This document shows, piece by piece, positions 43,778-54,029 of a DNA stretch of 64,000 nucleotides. This DNA is from Erysipelatoclostridium sp. AM42-17 (GTDB lineage Bacteria; Bacillota_I; Bacilli_A; Erysipelotrichales; Coprobacillaceae), in contig NZ_QUIN01000001.1 in the NCBI RefSeq assembly GCF_003480255.1, positions 1-64,000 of the forward strand, written 5' to 3'. Under the pieces are notes generated by a model that searched no databases, had not been told where the DNA came from, and worked only from the letters and a program-made list of their open reading frames with translations. The position numbers were made by a program, and so were the translations under genes. Position 1 is the stretch's first letter, and each line of letters starts with the position of its first letter.

Positions 43778-45133
43778 ATGGAAAAGGATTTAACACATGG
43801 TTCAACATTAAAGTTGATTATTAGTTTTTGTATTCCTTTAATAGGTGGAGCTATTTTCCAACAGCTTTATAATAATGTCGATTCGATTATTGTAGGACGT
43901 TTTGTAGGGGTAGATGCTTTAGCTGCTGTAGGATCTACAGGATCTTTAAATTTCTTGATTATCGGTTTTGCTTTAGGATTAACAGCAGGATGTGGAATTC
44001 CTATTGCCCAGGCTTTTGGTGCTAGAAATGAAAAATTAATGTTACAAAATATTGCTAATGCAATTTATGTATGTCTTGTTTTTTCAATTATATTAACTAT
44101 TGGAACTTATTTTTTAACAGATGATTTTTTACATATGATGAATACACCAAGTAATATTTATCAAGATGCTTATGATTATATTTTTGTTGTCTTTATGGGA
44201 ATTACTTGTACAATCGCTTATAATATTCTAGCAAGTATTTTAAGAGCTTTAGGTGATAGTAAAACGCCACTTGTATTTTTAGGATTTTCTTCAGTTATTA
44301 ATATTATTTTAGACTTTATTTTGATTGTTAATTTTAAAATGGGTGTTTCTGGAGCGGCCTATGCGACTGTGATTGCACAAGGTTTATCAGCTTTATTTTG
44401 TTTAATTTATATGAAAAAGAAATATCCTATTTTGACTTTTAATGAAGAAACATTACAAGTTAATGCTAAAATTATAAAAAAACAATTGAATATTGCTGTA
44501 CCAATGGCATTACAATATTCAATTACCGCAGTTGGAACGGTTATCTTACAAACAGCTGTTAATGGTTTAGGTTCTAATAAGGTGGCCGCTATTACAGCAG
44601 CTCAAAAGATTCAAATGTTTTTTACACAGCCTATGGATATGATTGGTTCTACGATGGCAACATTCTGTGGACAAAACTTAGGTGCGAGAAAAGCTAAACG
44701 TATTTATGTGGGTTTGAAACAAGCTTTAGGTTTAACTCTAGGTTATTCTTTAATTGCTTTAGGTATCAATGTATTCTTTGGTAAATATTTGTTGTTATTG
44801 TTTGTTAGTGGTAAAGAAGTGGCTATTATTCGTTCAGCTATTCAATTTCTTACAACTAATGGTATTTTCTATTTCACTTTATCTATTTTATTTCTTACAA
44901 GAAATGCTTTACAAGGTTTAGGGTATTCTGCTTTAACGATGTTAGCAGGTTTAGCTGAATTAATTGGTCGTACGATTATTGCGGTATTTTTAGTGGGTAT
45001 TTTTGGTTTTAATGCAATCTGTTATGCAAATCCTTTAGCTTGGATTTGTGCTGATTTAATCTTGATTCCTACAATTTTAATTAAAATAAAAGGTTTAAAA
45101 AATGATACGACTTTAGACCAAATTCATCTTTAA
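43778..45133 (+). CDS. MATE family efflux transporter
   Basis: A 451-residue multidrug and toxin extrusion protein with 12 membrane segments. The opening reads LIISFCIPLIGGAIFQQLYNNVDSIIVGRFVGVDALAAVGSTGSL, a typical DinF/NorM-type start of helix 1-2, and the second half repeats the pattern from about residue 235 (NIAVPMALQYSITAVGTVIL). Either of two adjacent ATGs (43775, 43778) is possible; the second is better spaced from AGGGGG. Monocistronic, between terminators. Such pumps export cationic drugs using Na+ or H+ gradients. Confidence 0.92.
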   Translation: MEKDLTHGSTLKLIISFCIPLIGGAIFQQLYNNVDSIIVGRFVGVDALAAVGSTGSLNFLIIGFALGLTAGCGIPIAQAFGARNEKLMLQNIANAIYVCLVFSIILTIGTYFLTDDFLHMMNTPSNIYQDAYDYIFVVFMGITCTIAYNILASILRALGDSKTPLVFLGFSSVINIILDFILIVNFKMGVSGAAYATVIAQGLSALFCLIYMKKKYPILTFNEETLQVNAKIIKKQLNIAVPMALQYSITAVGTVILQTAVNGLGSNKVAAITAAQKIQMFFTQPMDMIGSTMATFCGQNLGARKAKRIYVGLKQALGLTLGYSLIALGINVFFGKYLLLLFVSGKEVAIIRSAIQFLTTNGIFYFTLSILFLTRNALQGLGYSALTMLAGLAELIGRTIIAVFLVGIFGFNAICYANPLAWICADLILIPTILIKIKGLKNDTTLDQIHL

Positions 45134-45167
45134 AATCAACTATGTCTATACATAGTTGATTTTTTTA
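45132..45167 (+). terminator. terminator of the MATE gene
   Basis: AAATCAACTATG (45133-45144) pairs perfectly with CATAGTTGATTT (45151-45162), followed by Ts. Confidence 0.9.
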
Positions 45168-45248
45168 TAACATAAACTGATAATTCCTTTGTTTTTTCTT
45201 TTCAAACTCCCATTTTGATGTTAAAATCTCTCTCGTGAGGTGTGAATC

Positions 45249-45956
45249 GTGAAGAAATATGAACAAATAAAACAATATATTATTGATAATATTGAAGCGG
45301 GGAAATATCATGAAAATGAACAAATAGAAAGTGAACATACATTATGTGATCTATTTGGTGTAACAAGAATGACAGTAAGACAAGCTCTAAGTGAGTTGGT
45401 TAATGAAAATATTATTTATTCTTTACCAAAAATTGGATCTTTTGTTTGTCGTAAATCTAAATTTAAAAACTTTGACGGTTTAAATAGTTTTAGTGAAGAT
45501 AGTCAACGTAAAAAAGGCGCTGCTTCGTCTATAGTTGTTTTAAATCAATTAGAAGATGCAAGTGATGTTGTAAAAAAAGAAATGCTTTTAGCTGATGATG
45601 ATAAGGTATGGCATGTTAAAAGAGTACGTATGGTAGATGGTGAAACAGTTGCTTTTGAAGATGATTTCTGTCATTATGGTTTAACAGGAGCTATTTCTAA
45701 TGAGGTTGTTGAACATTCCTTATTTCATTATTTTGAAGATGATTTAGGATATAATATTGCTTTTTCTGATCAAGAGATTGATGCTTGTTTAGCAGGTGAA
45801 GAATTAGGACATTATTTAGGAATTGATCCAGGTTCTCCATTATTACGCGTGTTATCAATTACACGTTTAAATAATGGGAAATGTATAGAATATGGCTATA
45901 CTTATTATCGTGTTGATAAGTATACTTTTAATCAAGTTGCTTATCGTAGAAAATAA
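45249..45956 (+). CDS. GntR/HutC family regulator with UTRA domain
   Basis: A 235-residue regulator: N-terminal GntR winged helix (YEQIKQYIIDNIEAGKYHENEQIESEHTLCDLFGVTRMTVRQALSELVNENIIYSLPKIGSFV) and C-terminal UTRA ligand domain (about 90-230). It starts at a GTG, with GAGGTG at the usual distance and no better ATG. The SMX-type membrane protein gene follows 17 bases later. The usual ligands are sugar phosphates, but no catabolic genes are nearby. Confidence 0.88.
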   Translation: MKKYEQIKQYIIDNIEAGKYHENEQIESEHTLCDLFGVTRMTVRQALSELVNENIIYSLPKIGSFVCRKSKFKNFDGLNSFSEDSQRKKGAASSIVVLNQLEDASDVVKKEMLLADDDKVWHVKRVRMVDGETVAFEDDFCHYGLTGAISNEVVEHSLFHYFEDDLGYNIAFSDQEIDACLAGEELGHYLGIDPGSPLLRVLSITRLNNGKCIEYGYTYYRVDKYTFNQVAYRRK

Positions 45957-45973
45957 AAACAAAGGAGAAAAAA

Positions 45974-46432
45974 ATGAATTATTTATATATTGCTTTTATT
46001 TCAATGTTACCATTAATTGAATTAAGAGGGGCAATTCCAGTATCTCAAGGATTGGGGTTACCAATTATTCCTTCTTATATTGTTTGTATCATTGCTAATA
46101 TGATTCCAGTACCTTTTATTTATCTATTTGCTAGAAAGATTTTAGTATGGGGTTGTGATAAACCTGTTATTGGAAAATTCTTTACTTGGTGTTTAGAAAA
46201 AGGTGAAAAGGGTGGAAAAAAATTACAAGAAAAAGCAGGAAGAAGTACTTTTGTTGCTTTACTTTTATTTGTAGGAATTCCTTTACCAGGGACAGGTGCT
46301 TGGACAGGAACATTGGCAGCAAGTATTTTAGATATGGATTTTAAAAAAACATCGATAGCTGTTGTTCTTGGTGTTTTACTTGCTGGGGTCATTATGATGG
46401 TTTTCAGTGTTCTTGGATTTTCATTAGTTTAG
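45974..46432 (+). CDS. COG2426 small multidrug export-type membrane protein
   Basis: A 152-residue membrane protein with four or five hydrophobic segments. The opening (FISMLPLIELRGAIPVSQGLGLP) and LLLFVGIPLPGTGAWTGTLAASIL are the signature of the COG2426 small multidrug export family. Actual substrates are not established for this group. It follows the GntR gene with AAAGGAG and ends in a terminator. Confidence 0.85.
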   Translation: MNYLYIAFISMLPLIELRGAIPVSQGLGLPIIPSYIVCIIANMIPVPFIYLFARKILVWGCDKPVIGKFFTWCLEKGEKGGKKLQEKAGRSTFVALLLFVGIPLPGTGAWTGTLAASILDMDFKKTSIAVVLGVLLAGVIMMVFSVLGFSLV

Positions 46433-46453
46433 AAGTATTTATACTTCTTTTTT
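46431..46453 (+). terminator. terminator after the export protein
   Basis: AGAAGTA (46431-46437) pairs with TACTTCT (46442-46448), then Ts; starts within the stop codon. Confidence 0.75.
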
Positions 46454-46468
46454 ATAGGAGGTTATTTT

Positions 46469-47509
46469 ATGAACGTAGAAATTATTAATGTAGGAACCGA
46501 ACTATTATTAGGTGAAATTGTTAACACAAATGCGACATATCTCCAAAAGATGTGTAAAGAATTAGGATTTAATGTATATTTTCAAACAGTTGTCGGTGAT
46601 AATCCCCAACGTTTATTGGATTGTTTAGATATAGCTTTTAAAAGAGGTGCTGATTGTATCATTACAACCGGAGGCTTAGGACCGACCCAAGATGATCTAA
46701 CAAAAGAATTATCAGCTCAGTATTTAGGATTAGAACTTGTTTACGATGAAGCTGAGGCCAAAAAGGTACATGATAAATGTTGTTTTGTGACACAATTAGA
46801 TGAAGTACCAGATAACAATTATAAACAAGCATATTTTCCAAAAGATTGTTATGTATTAGAAAATGAAGTTGGAACAGCTAATGGCTGTGTGATGAGTAAA
46901 GATCAAAAGATGATTATTAATCTTCCAGGTCCACCTAAAGAAATGACTTATGTTGTTGATCATGTATTAAAACCCTATTTAGAACAATATCGTCAAGCTA
47001 AAATTTATACTCAAGATATTGTAACAATGGGAATTGGTGAAAGCCTAGTTGATGAAAAATTAAGTGATATCATTAGTCATCAAGATAAAGTAAGTATTGC
47101 TTTATATGCTTCAGAAGAAACTGTAAGAGTAAGACTTGGTTGTAAGGCAACGCATCAAGAACAGGCAAATGAGTTAATGAAACCGGTATATGATCAAATT
47201 GTTGCCATTCTTCAAGATTATGTATTAGAAACCCACGATTTAAATCATTATATATTAGAACATATTCATGGTTATACTATTATTAATCATTGTCATTTTC
47301 ATTTAGGTGATCGTTTTCAAGATAATCAAGGTGAAGTAATAATTGAATTAAATGAACAACGCTTAGATATTGGTGATGTTGTTGAAGCGACAGTGACTTA
47401 TCATCATAAAAAAAGCACCTTTAAAGTACCGTTACTTAAAGATGCAAAATATTCTTTAGCTAGATTAGAGTCTCGTTTGTTGAATCATATTTATTTATTA
47501 ATTCGATAA
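46469..47509 (+). CDS. CinA-type protein lacking the amidohydrolase domain
   Basis: A 346-residue protein. Residues 1-165 are the MoaB/Mog-like N-terminal domain of CinA (INVGTELLLGEIVNTNATYLQKM, TTGGLGPTQDDLTKE, NLPGPPKEMTYV), followed by the COG1058 middle part (GIGESLVDEKL ... RVRLGCKA). The nicotinamide-nucleotide amidohydrolase domain with its TAESCTGG motif is absent; instead about 95 residues (from LETHDLNHYILEH) form an unrecognised tail rich in His and beta pattern. So the NMN deamidase activity is unlikely; ADP-ribose pyrophosphatase or competence-linked roles remain possible. AGGAGG before the ATG. Confidence 0.82.
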   Translation: MNVEIINVGTELLLGEIVNTNATYLQKMCKELGFNVYFQTVVGDNPQRLLDCLDIAFKRGADCIITTGGLGPTQDDLTKELSAQYLGLELVYDEAEAKKVHDKCCFVTQLDEVPDNNYKQAYFPKDCYVLENEVGTANGCVMSKDQKMIINLPGPPKEMTYVVDHVLKPYLEQYRQAKIYTQDIVTMGIGESLVDEKLSDIISHQDKVSIALYASEETVRVRLGCKATHQEQANELMKPVYDQIVAILQDYVLETHDLNHYILEHIHGYTIINHCHFHLGDRFQDNQGEVIIELNEQRLDIGDVVEATVTYHHKKSTFKVPLLKDAKYSLARLESRLLNHIYLLIR

Positions 47510-48356
47510 ATTTTAAAGAAGCAAGTGATAAACTTTTTCTTTTAAGATACGCATAGCCAATATGACGAGAAGGAATGCTTTTTTCTAATGGTATAGGAAA
47601 AAGCTTTTTTTGTTCGAGCAAATCTTTAGAAAATTCTTGAATGACACATGATATACCTAAACCTTCTTTAGCAAATTCTAACAATAGTTCATGAGCACCG
47701 AGTTCCATTTCAGGATGAAGAATGATACCATGACTAGCAAAGTATTGATCAATGTAGTTTCTCGAGTTAGATGATTTTTCTAATAGAATAAGATTTTCTT
47801 TACTCATTTGCTGGTAAGTATAGGGATGTGATGGAGGCGTACTTGAAACAAAGATATCATGGACTTCAAAACAGTTTTTAATTTCTAATGATTCATCATA
47901 GACTGGTAAATTAATGAGTCCTAAATCAATCTGACCATTTTTAATGAGTTGAATGGTTTCAAGGGATGTTCGATTAATGACGTTGATTTTAATGTGAGGA
48001 TACATTTTTCTAAATTGTACTAATAAAGGTAACAAGAAGTTTTCACATAATGTATCACCGGCACCAATAATTAATTCGCCAGTTTCTAATTCTTTTGATG
48101 AGATAAGATCATTTTCTGCAGAGGTAATTAAAGATAAAGCTTCATTGATTTTTTTATGAAGTAATGATCCTTCATGGGTTAAAGTGACGCCTTTAGCTTG
48201 ACGGATAAAGAGTTTAGTATTGAGTTGTTTTTCTAATGATAAAATAGTTTGGGAAACAGCTGATTGAGAAATAAAGAGATTTTTAGCTGCTAATGAAAAA
48301 GAAAGTGTAGAAGCAGCTTCATTAAATATTTTATATTGTTCTAGTTTAATGTTCAT
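47460..48356 (-). CDS. LysR family transcriptional regulator
   Basis: A 298-residue LysR protein: winged helix at the N terminus (YKIFNEAASTLSFSLAAKNLFISQSAVSQTILSLEKQLNTKLFIRQAKG) and effector domain from about 92 (GELIIGAGDTL), resembling the CysL/CbbR-type group. It is divergent from purA and its 3' end overlaps the convergent cinA-like gene by 50 bases with no terminator visible. Effector and targets are unknown; the neighbouring 156-bp gap could hold its sites. Confidence 0.87.
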   Translation of the reverse strand: MNIKLEQYKIFNEAASTLSFSLAAKNLFISQSAVSQTILSLEKQLNTKLFIRQAKGVTLTHEGSLLHKKINEALSLITSAENDLISSKELETGELIIGAGDTLCENFLLPLLVQFRKMYPHIKINVINRTSLETIQLIKNGQIDLGLINLPVYDESLEIKNCFEVHDIFVSSTPPSHPYTYQQMSKENLILLEKSSNSRNYIDQYFASHGIILHPEMELGAHELLLEFAKEGLGISCVIQEFSKDLLEQKKLFPIPLEKSIPSRHIGYAYLKRKSLSLASLKFIELINKYDSTNETLI

Positions 48357-48455
48357 ATTATCACTCCTTATAGCAAATATTAAATATATTAATTTTACTT
48401 ATATATAAATCTATAATATAATGAGTTATGTAATGAGTCAAGGTAATGACTTTTA

Positions 48456-49790
<1,335 letters not shown>

Positions 49791-49804
49791 AAAGGAGGTT
49801 TTTC

Positions 49805-51352
49805 ATGAAAAGAGAATTAGTCATTGTTATTGACTTTGGTGGTCAATATAATCAATTAGTTGCTCGAAGAGTTCGTGAGTGTAATGTTTATTGTGAAATC
49901 TATTCATATAAAACAGATATTTCAAAGATTAAAGAAATGAACCCTAAAGGAATTATTTTAACTGGTGGACCTAATAGTTGTTATTTAGAAGATTCACCTA
50001 CTTATTCTAAAGAATTATTTGAATTAGGTATTCCAGTATTAGGGCTTTGTTATGGAGCTCAATTAATGCAACATATCTTAGGCGGTAAAGTTGAAAGAGC
50101 TGATGTTAGAGAATACGGTAAATCAACTTTATTAGTTGATCAAAAAGATTCTGCCATCTTTAAAGATGTTCCTGAAACATCTACTGTATGGATGAGTCAT
50201 TTTGACTATATTTCTAAGATTGCGCCAGGATTTACAATCACATCTCATACAAAAGATTGCCCTGTAGCATCATGTGAAAATAGAGAAAAAGGATTATATG
50301 CAATTCAATTCCATCCAGAAGTATTACATAGTGAATATGGTAAAAACATGTTATCTAACTTTGTGTTAGATGTATGTGGATGTGCTGGTGATTGGCGTAT
50401 GGATTCTTTTGTAGAAGAACAAATTAAAGCCATTAGAGAAAAAGTAGGTGATGGTAAAGTATTATGTGCTTTATCTGGTGGTGTTGATTCTTCTGTAGCT
50501 GCTGTATTACTTTCTAAGGCTATTGGTAATCAATTAACATGTGTCTTTGTAGATCATGGTTTACTTCGTAAAAACGAAGGGGATGAAGTAGAAGCTGTAT
50601 TTGGACCTGATGGTAATTATGAATTAAACTTCATTCGTGTTAATGCTCAAGAAAGATATTATGAAAAATTAAAAGGTGTCACTGAACCAGAAGCAAAACG
50701 TAAAATTATTGGTGAAGAGTTTATTCGTGTATTTGAAGAAGAAGCGAAAAAGATTGGTGCTGTTGACTTCTTAGTACAAGGAACAATTTATCCAGACGTT
50801 GTAGAAAGTGGTTTAGGTGGAGAATCCGCTGTTATTAAATCACATCATAACGTAGGGGGATTACCAGATCATGTTGATTTTAAAGAAATCATTGAACCTT
50901 TACGTGACTTATTCAAAGATGAAGTACGTAAGGTAGGTTTAGAATTAGGTATTCCTGAATACTTAGTCTTTAGACAACCTTTCCCAGGACCAGGACTTGG
51001 AATTCGTATCATTGGTGAAGTTAATGCAGAAAAAGTAAGAATTGTGCAAGATGCTGATGCTATCTATAGAGAAGAAATCGCAAAAGCAGGACTAGATCGT
51101 TCAATCGGTCAATACTTTGCAGCACTTACTAACATGCGTTCAGTAGGTGTTATGGGTGATGAAAGAACTTATGACTACGCTATTGCATTACGTGCCGTTA
51201 ATACAATTGACTTCATGACTGCAGAAGCAGCTCAAATTCCATACGATGTTTTAAACAAAGTAATGTCTAGAATTATTAATGAAGTTCGTGGGGTAAACAG
51301 AGTAATGTATGATATTACAAGTAAGCCACCTGGAACTATTGAGTTTGAATAG
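49805..51352 (+). CDS. guaA: GMP synthase (glutamine-hydrolysing)
   Basis: A 515-residue two-domain enzyme. The glutaminase domain has the nucleophile C82 in GLCYGAQL and the HPE of FHPEVLH; the synthetase domain has the ATP pyrophosphatase loop [12 protein letters not shown], followed by [15 protein letters not shown] and the C-terminal dimerisation part ending [20 protein letters not shown] before the ATG. The 3' end of guaA is a known integration hot spot for genomic islands, and here an integrase-bearing element starts about 180 bases downstream, beyond the gene's own terminator. Confidence 0.97.
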   Translation: MKRELVIVIDFGGQYNQLVARRVRECNVYCEIYSYKTDISKIKEMNPKGIILTGGPNSCYLEDSPTYSKELFELGIPVLGLCYGAQLMQHILGGKVERADVREYGKSTLLVDQKDSAIFKDVPETSTVWMSHFDYISKIAPGFTITSHTKDCPVASCENREKGLYAIQFHPEVLHSEYGKNMLSNFVLDVCGCAGDWRMDSFVEEQIKAIREKVGDGKVLCALSGGVDSSVAAVLLSKAIGNQLTCVFVDHGLLRKNEGDEVEAVFGPDGNYELNFIRVNAQERYYEKLKGVTEPEAKRKIIGEEFIRVFEEEAKKIGAVDFLVQGTIYPDVVESGLGGESAVIKSHHNVGGLPDHVDFKEIIEPLRDLFKDEVRKVGLELGIPEYLVFRQPFPGPGLGIRIIGEVNAEKVRIVQDADAIYREEIAKAGLDRSIGQYFAALTNMRSVGVMGDERTYDYAIALRAVNTIDFMTAEAAQIPYDVLNKVMSRIINEVRGVNRVMYDITSKPPGTIEFE

Positions 51353-51365
51353 TAGAAAAAAAGCT

Positions 51366-51396
51366 AAAAACTCCGTGTTTATCGGAGTTTTTTTGT
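51366..51396 (+). terminator. terminator of purA-guaA
   Basis: AAAACTCCG (51367-51375) pairs with CGGAGTTTT (51383-51391), then Ts. Confidence 0.9.
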
Positions 51397-51509
51397 ATAT
51401 TAACATGAAAATGATTCTATTTTGATACTACAGATTTTAAGACTGTACTATTCTTTTGATAATTCATTTATATATTTTGTAAGTGGTAAAGAAAGGATTG
51501 TAAGTATAA

Positions 51510-51531
51510 AAAAGCAGGAAAATCCTGCAAT
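51510..51531 (-). terminator. terminator of the XRE gene
   Basis: GCAGGA pairs with TCCTGC around AAA; the minus-strand transcript then reads a run of Ts. Confidence 0.75.
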
Positions 51532-52031
51532 TAGTCATCTTGATTGTGTAACCAATCTTCCCGAGGTTGCTTGTTTATGTTTAAAGTTGAATATTTGGGA
51601 AAATTATATTTCCATTCTTCATACTGCTGTTGGGTTATTTTACCTTCTCTAAAGTTTTTGGCTTCTTCTAACCAATTTTGCATGTATTCGTACAAAGTAT
51701 CTTGTTCATGAGGTAATAGCTTGTCAAATCGCAAAATAGGTTGACCATCTAATTCATCAATTTTTAAGCCGTATGAACGTTCTAGTTGAAATAAGGTATA
51801 AATAGCTCCTATGTATGTTTCAATATCAGGAATATCAATAGCTTGTGGTGAAACATCTAGTTTATAAGCTAGATTTTCAATAACATTTTCTCTTGGTTTC
51901 TTTTTATCGGATTCATATTGAGAAATACGCACATCAGCAGATGAAGTTGAAAAACCTAAAATTTGTCCTAATTCCTTTAAAGTTTTATTTCTAAATAGAC
52001 GAATTGTTTTTAAATTTGAACCTAATGACAT
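51531..52031 (-). CDS. XRE family repressor of the mobile element
   Basis: A 166-residue protein with an N-terminal Cro/CI-type helix-turn-helix (LKTIRLFRNKTLKELGQILGFSTSSADVRISQYESDKKKPRENVIENLAYKLDVSPQAI, residues 6-65) and a C-terminal region of unknown fold (WLEEAKNFREGKITQQQYEEWKYNFP). It is divergent from the xis-int genes with an intergenic region full of related half-sites, as expected for an element immunity repressor. Start at 52031, seven bases after AGGAG. Confidence 0.85.
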   Translation of the reverse strand: MSLGSNLKTIRLFRNKTLKELGQILGFSTSSADVRISQYESDKKKPRENVIENLAYKLDVSPQAIDIPDIETYIGAIYTLFQLERSYGLKIDELDGQPILRFDKLLPHEQDTLYEYMQNWLEEAKNFREGKITQQQYEEWKYNFPKYSTLNINKQPREDWLHNQDD

Positions 52032-52097
52032 CATTATCACTCCTTTTGTCCCCATTATAACAGAATATATAATATTGGTAAAGAAAAAATAATACTA

Positions 52098-52220
52098 AAT
52101 AAGTTAGTCTATAAACTTAAAAAAATAAGTAGACTAACCTAAATAGTATAATTTATTCTTGACAATAGTTGATTTTACTATTATTCTATAATATACAGAT
52201 TAACTTATTTGGGTTAGTTA
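52098..52220. promoter_or_regulatory. divergent promoter/operator region of the element
   Basis: GTTAGTCTA (52103-52111) and TAGACTAAC (52130-52138) form a 9-bp inverted repeat, and GGGTTAG recurs in either orientation near 52133-52140 and 52211-52217. TTGACA (52159-52164) with TATTCT 17 bp later is a likely xis-int promoter. Probable operators of the XRE protein. Confidence 0.55.
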
Positions 52221-52241
52221 ATGAAAGGAGGTGAAAATAAG

Positions 52242-52454
52242 ATGGATATGAATACATTTATGGATGCTCACGATATTATTGAAATAACTGGTATGTCAGA
52301 AGCGTATGCTTATAAGTTGATCAAGCAACTTAATAAAGAGCTTGAAGAAAAAGGATTTATTACTATTCGTGGACGTGTTAGTAGGCAGTATTTTGAAGAA
52401 AGAATTTATGGAGTAAGAAAGGAGGAACAAAACTATGCCAGCATACAAGGATAA
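52242..52454 (+). CDS. excisionase-like small HTH protein
   Basis: A 70-residue protein with a helix-turn-helix pattern (AHDIIEITGMSEAYAYKLIKQLNKELEEKGFITIRGRVSRQYFEERIYG) like the DUF3173/Xis-type proteins encoded just before tyrosine integrases on Gram-positive elements. The ATG at 52242 is ten bases after AAAGGAGG. It overlaps the integrase gene by 20 bases. Role as recombination directionality factor is inferred from size and position. Confidence 0.75.
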   Translation: MDMNTFMDAHDIIEITGMSEAYAYKLIKQLNKELEEKGFITIRGRVSRQYFEERIYGVRKEEQNYASIQG

Positions 52455-53523
52455 TAACACTCAAACATGGTATGCTTCATTTTATTATCAAAATTGGAAA
52501 GGCGAAAGAATCAAAAAAATGAAACGAGGCTTTCGCACTAAAAGAGAAGCAGATGAGTTTATTGCAAAATTCAAATTGGAACAGGCAAAAGATTTAGATA
52601 TGAATTTTGAAGAATTTCTCAATATCTATTTAAGAGATTTATCTAATCGTATTAAACAAAATACCATGATAACAAAAACATATGTTATTGAAGATAAAAT
52701 CAAACCATATTTTAAATTGAAAAAGATAAATGAAATAAGTCCAGCAGATATTATCGAATGGCAAAATGAATTGCTTGCATATCGTGATGAAAATGGTAAT
52801 CCATATTCTCCATGTTATCTTAAAACAGTTCATAACCAATTAAGTGCAATATTTAATCATGCAGTTAAGTATTACAATCTTAAAAATAATCCTGCTAGAA
52901 TTGCTGGAAATATGGGAAAAGAAAAAAGTAAAGAAATGAAATTTTGGACAAAGGAGGAGTATTTAAAATTTTCTGAATCAATGATGAGAAAAGATGGTGT
53001 ATATCAAGCATTTGAAATGCTTTATTGGTGTGGCTTAAGATTAGGTGAAATGTTGGCATTAACACCAGGTGATTTTAATTTTACAAAAGAGACTGTAAGA
53101 ATTAATAAATCTTTTCAAAGAATTAAAGGACATGATGTGATTACAGATCCTAAAACTGAAAAGAGTAATAGAACAGTACAAATGCCACATTTCTTGGCTG
53201 AAGAAATACATGATTACATTAGTCGTTTATATGGAATTAAAAGAGATTCAAGAATATTTCATATAACAAAATCAGGATTACATCATGAAATGGATAGAGG
53301 ATGTAAGGAAACAGGTGTTAAAAGAATCCGTTTGCATGATCTCCGTCACAGTCATGTATCATTATTGATTGAAATGGGATTTAGTGCAGTAGCTATAGCC
53401 GATAGAGTAGGACATGAAAGTATTGATATTACTTATCGATATGCACATTTGTTCCCTGCAAAAGGTAAAGAAATAGCTGATAAACTTAATATAGAAAGAG
53501 AGGAGATAGTGAATGTCGCATAA
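52435..53523 (+). CDS. int: tyrosine-type site-specific integrase
   Basis: A 362-residue integrase: N-terminal arm-binding part (residues 1-55), core-binding SAM-like domain (about 60-155) and catalytic domain. Catalytic residues are R202 (GLRLGEM), H301 and R304 (LHDLRHS), H327 (VGHESID) and nucleophile Y336 (YRYAH). It is complete and should insert and excise the element. AGGAGGAAC precedes the ATG. The integrase gene faces away from guaA. Confidence 0.94.
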   Translation: MPAYKDNNTQTWYASFYYQNWKGERIKKMKRGFRTKREADEFIAKFKLEQAKDLDMNFEEFLNIYLRDLSNRIKQNTMITKTYVIEDKIKPYFKLKKINEISPADIIEWQNELLAYRDENGNPYSPCYLKTVHNQLSAIFNHAVKYYNLKNNPARIAGNMGKEKSKEMKFWTKEEYLKFSESMMRKDGVYQAFEMLYWCGLRLGEMLALTPGDFNFTKETVRINKSFQRIKGHDVITDPKTEKSNRTVQMPHFLAEEIHDYISRLYGIKRDSRIFHITKSGLHHEMDRGCKETGVKRIRLHDLRHSHVSLLIEMGFSAVAIADRVGHESIDITYRYAHLFPAKGKEIADKLNIEREEIVNVA

Positions 53524-53869
53524 AAACAATGATAAACAAGGACGTTTTCGTAGTAAAGTGATTGCATTTAGGGTATCACCTGAAGAAAATAGAGTACTTG
53601 AAAGAAAAGTCTTTTTGAGTGGGTTAACCAAGCAGGACTATTTGATACATTGTATGGAAAATCAAGATTATGTTGTATTAGGTAATCCATATGTTTATCG
53701 TTCTTTAAAAAGAGAATTAATTCATTTTATTCAGTTGTTTGAAAAGATAGAAAGTTTTAATGATTTGGAATTAGATGAATTAGAAATATTAAAAATGATG
53801 TTAGAAATCGTTATATCAATGAAAAGAAAAAAAGAGCAAAAAATCAAAGCATCAAATAGAACTATTTAG
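53513..53869 (+). CDS. RHH-like mobile element accessory protein
   Basis: A 118-residue basic protein. The strand-helix-helix stretch KVIAFRVSPEENRVLERKVFLSGLTKQDYLIHCM resembles ribbon-helix-helix proteins of the MobC type carried by mobilisable elements; the C terminus is helical and Lys-rich. It overlaps the integrase gene by 11 bases and has GAGGAG upstream. It may act in relaxosome assembly or copy control, but a separate MobC is encoded at 55275. Exact role unknown. Confidence 0.6.
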   Translation: MSHKNNDKQGRFRSKVIAFRVSPEENRVLERKVFLSGLTKQDYLIHCMENQDYVVLGNPYVYRSLKRELIHFIQLFEKIESFNDLELDELEILKMMLEIVISMKRKKEQKIKASNRTI

Positions 53870-53957
53870 CAGTGGATTCTCATTGAATGACTTTCATTTA
53901 TGCTCATATTCATTTTATTGATTTTAAGGATATAAGTCAATGAAAAGAGGAATATGT

Positions 53958-54029
53958 ATGTTAGATATATTAAATATAAAAACTAAATATCATTTATCAA
54001 TGAAAGGAAAATATCATTGGATACCTTAA
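53958..54029 (+). CDS. possible 23-residue leader peptide
   Basis: A short frame (MLDILNIKTKYHLSMKGKYHWIP) with AGAGGAA upstream, whose stop lies 10-12 bases past the TTG start of the ATPase gene in another frame. Translation of it would bring ribosomes to the weak TTG start, suggesting coupling. Confidence 0.4.
   Translation: MLDILNIKTKYHLSMKGKYHWIP

Noticed and set aside
51329..51352. guaA 3' end as the left attachment site
   Set aside because: No matching copy was found toward the right side of the accessory region, and the guaA terminator is still in place, so the claim is unsupported.
51422..51652. Plus-strand frame of 76 codons after the guaA terminator
   Set aside because: It has no ribosome site, a random AT-rich composition and runs into the antisense of the XRE gene.
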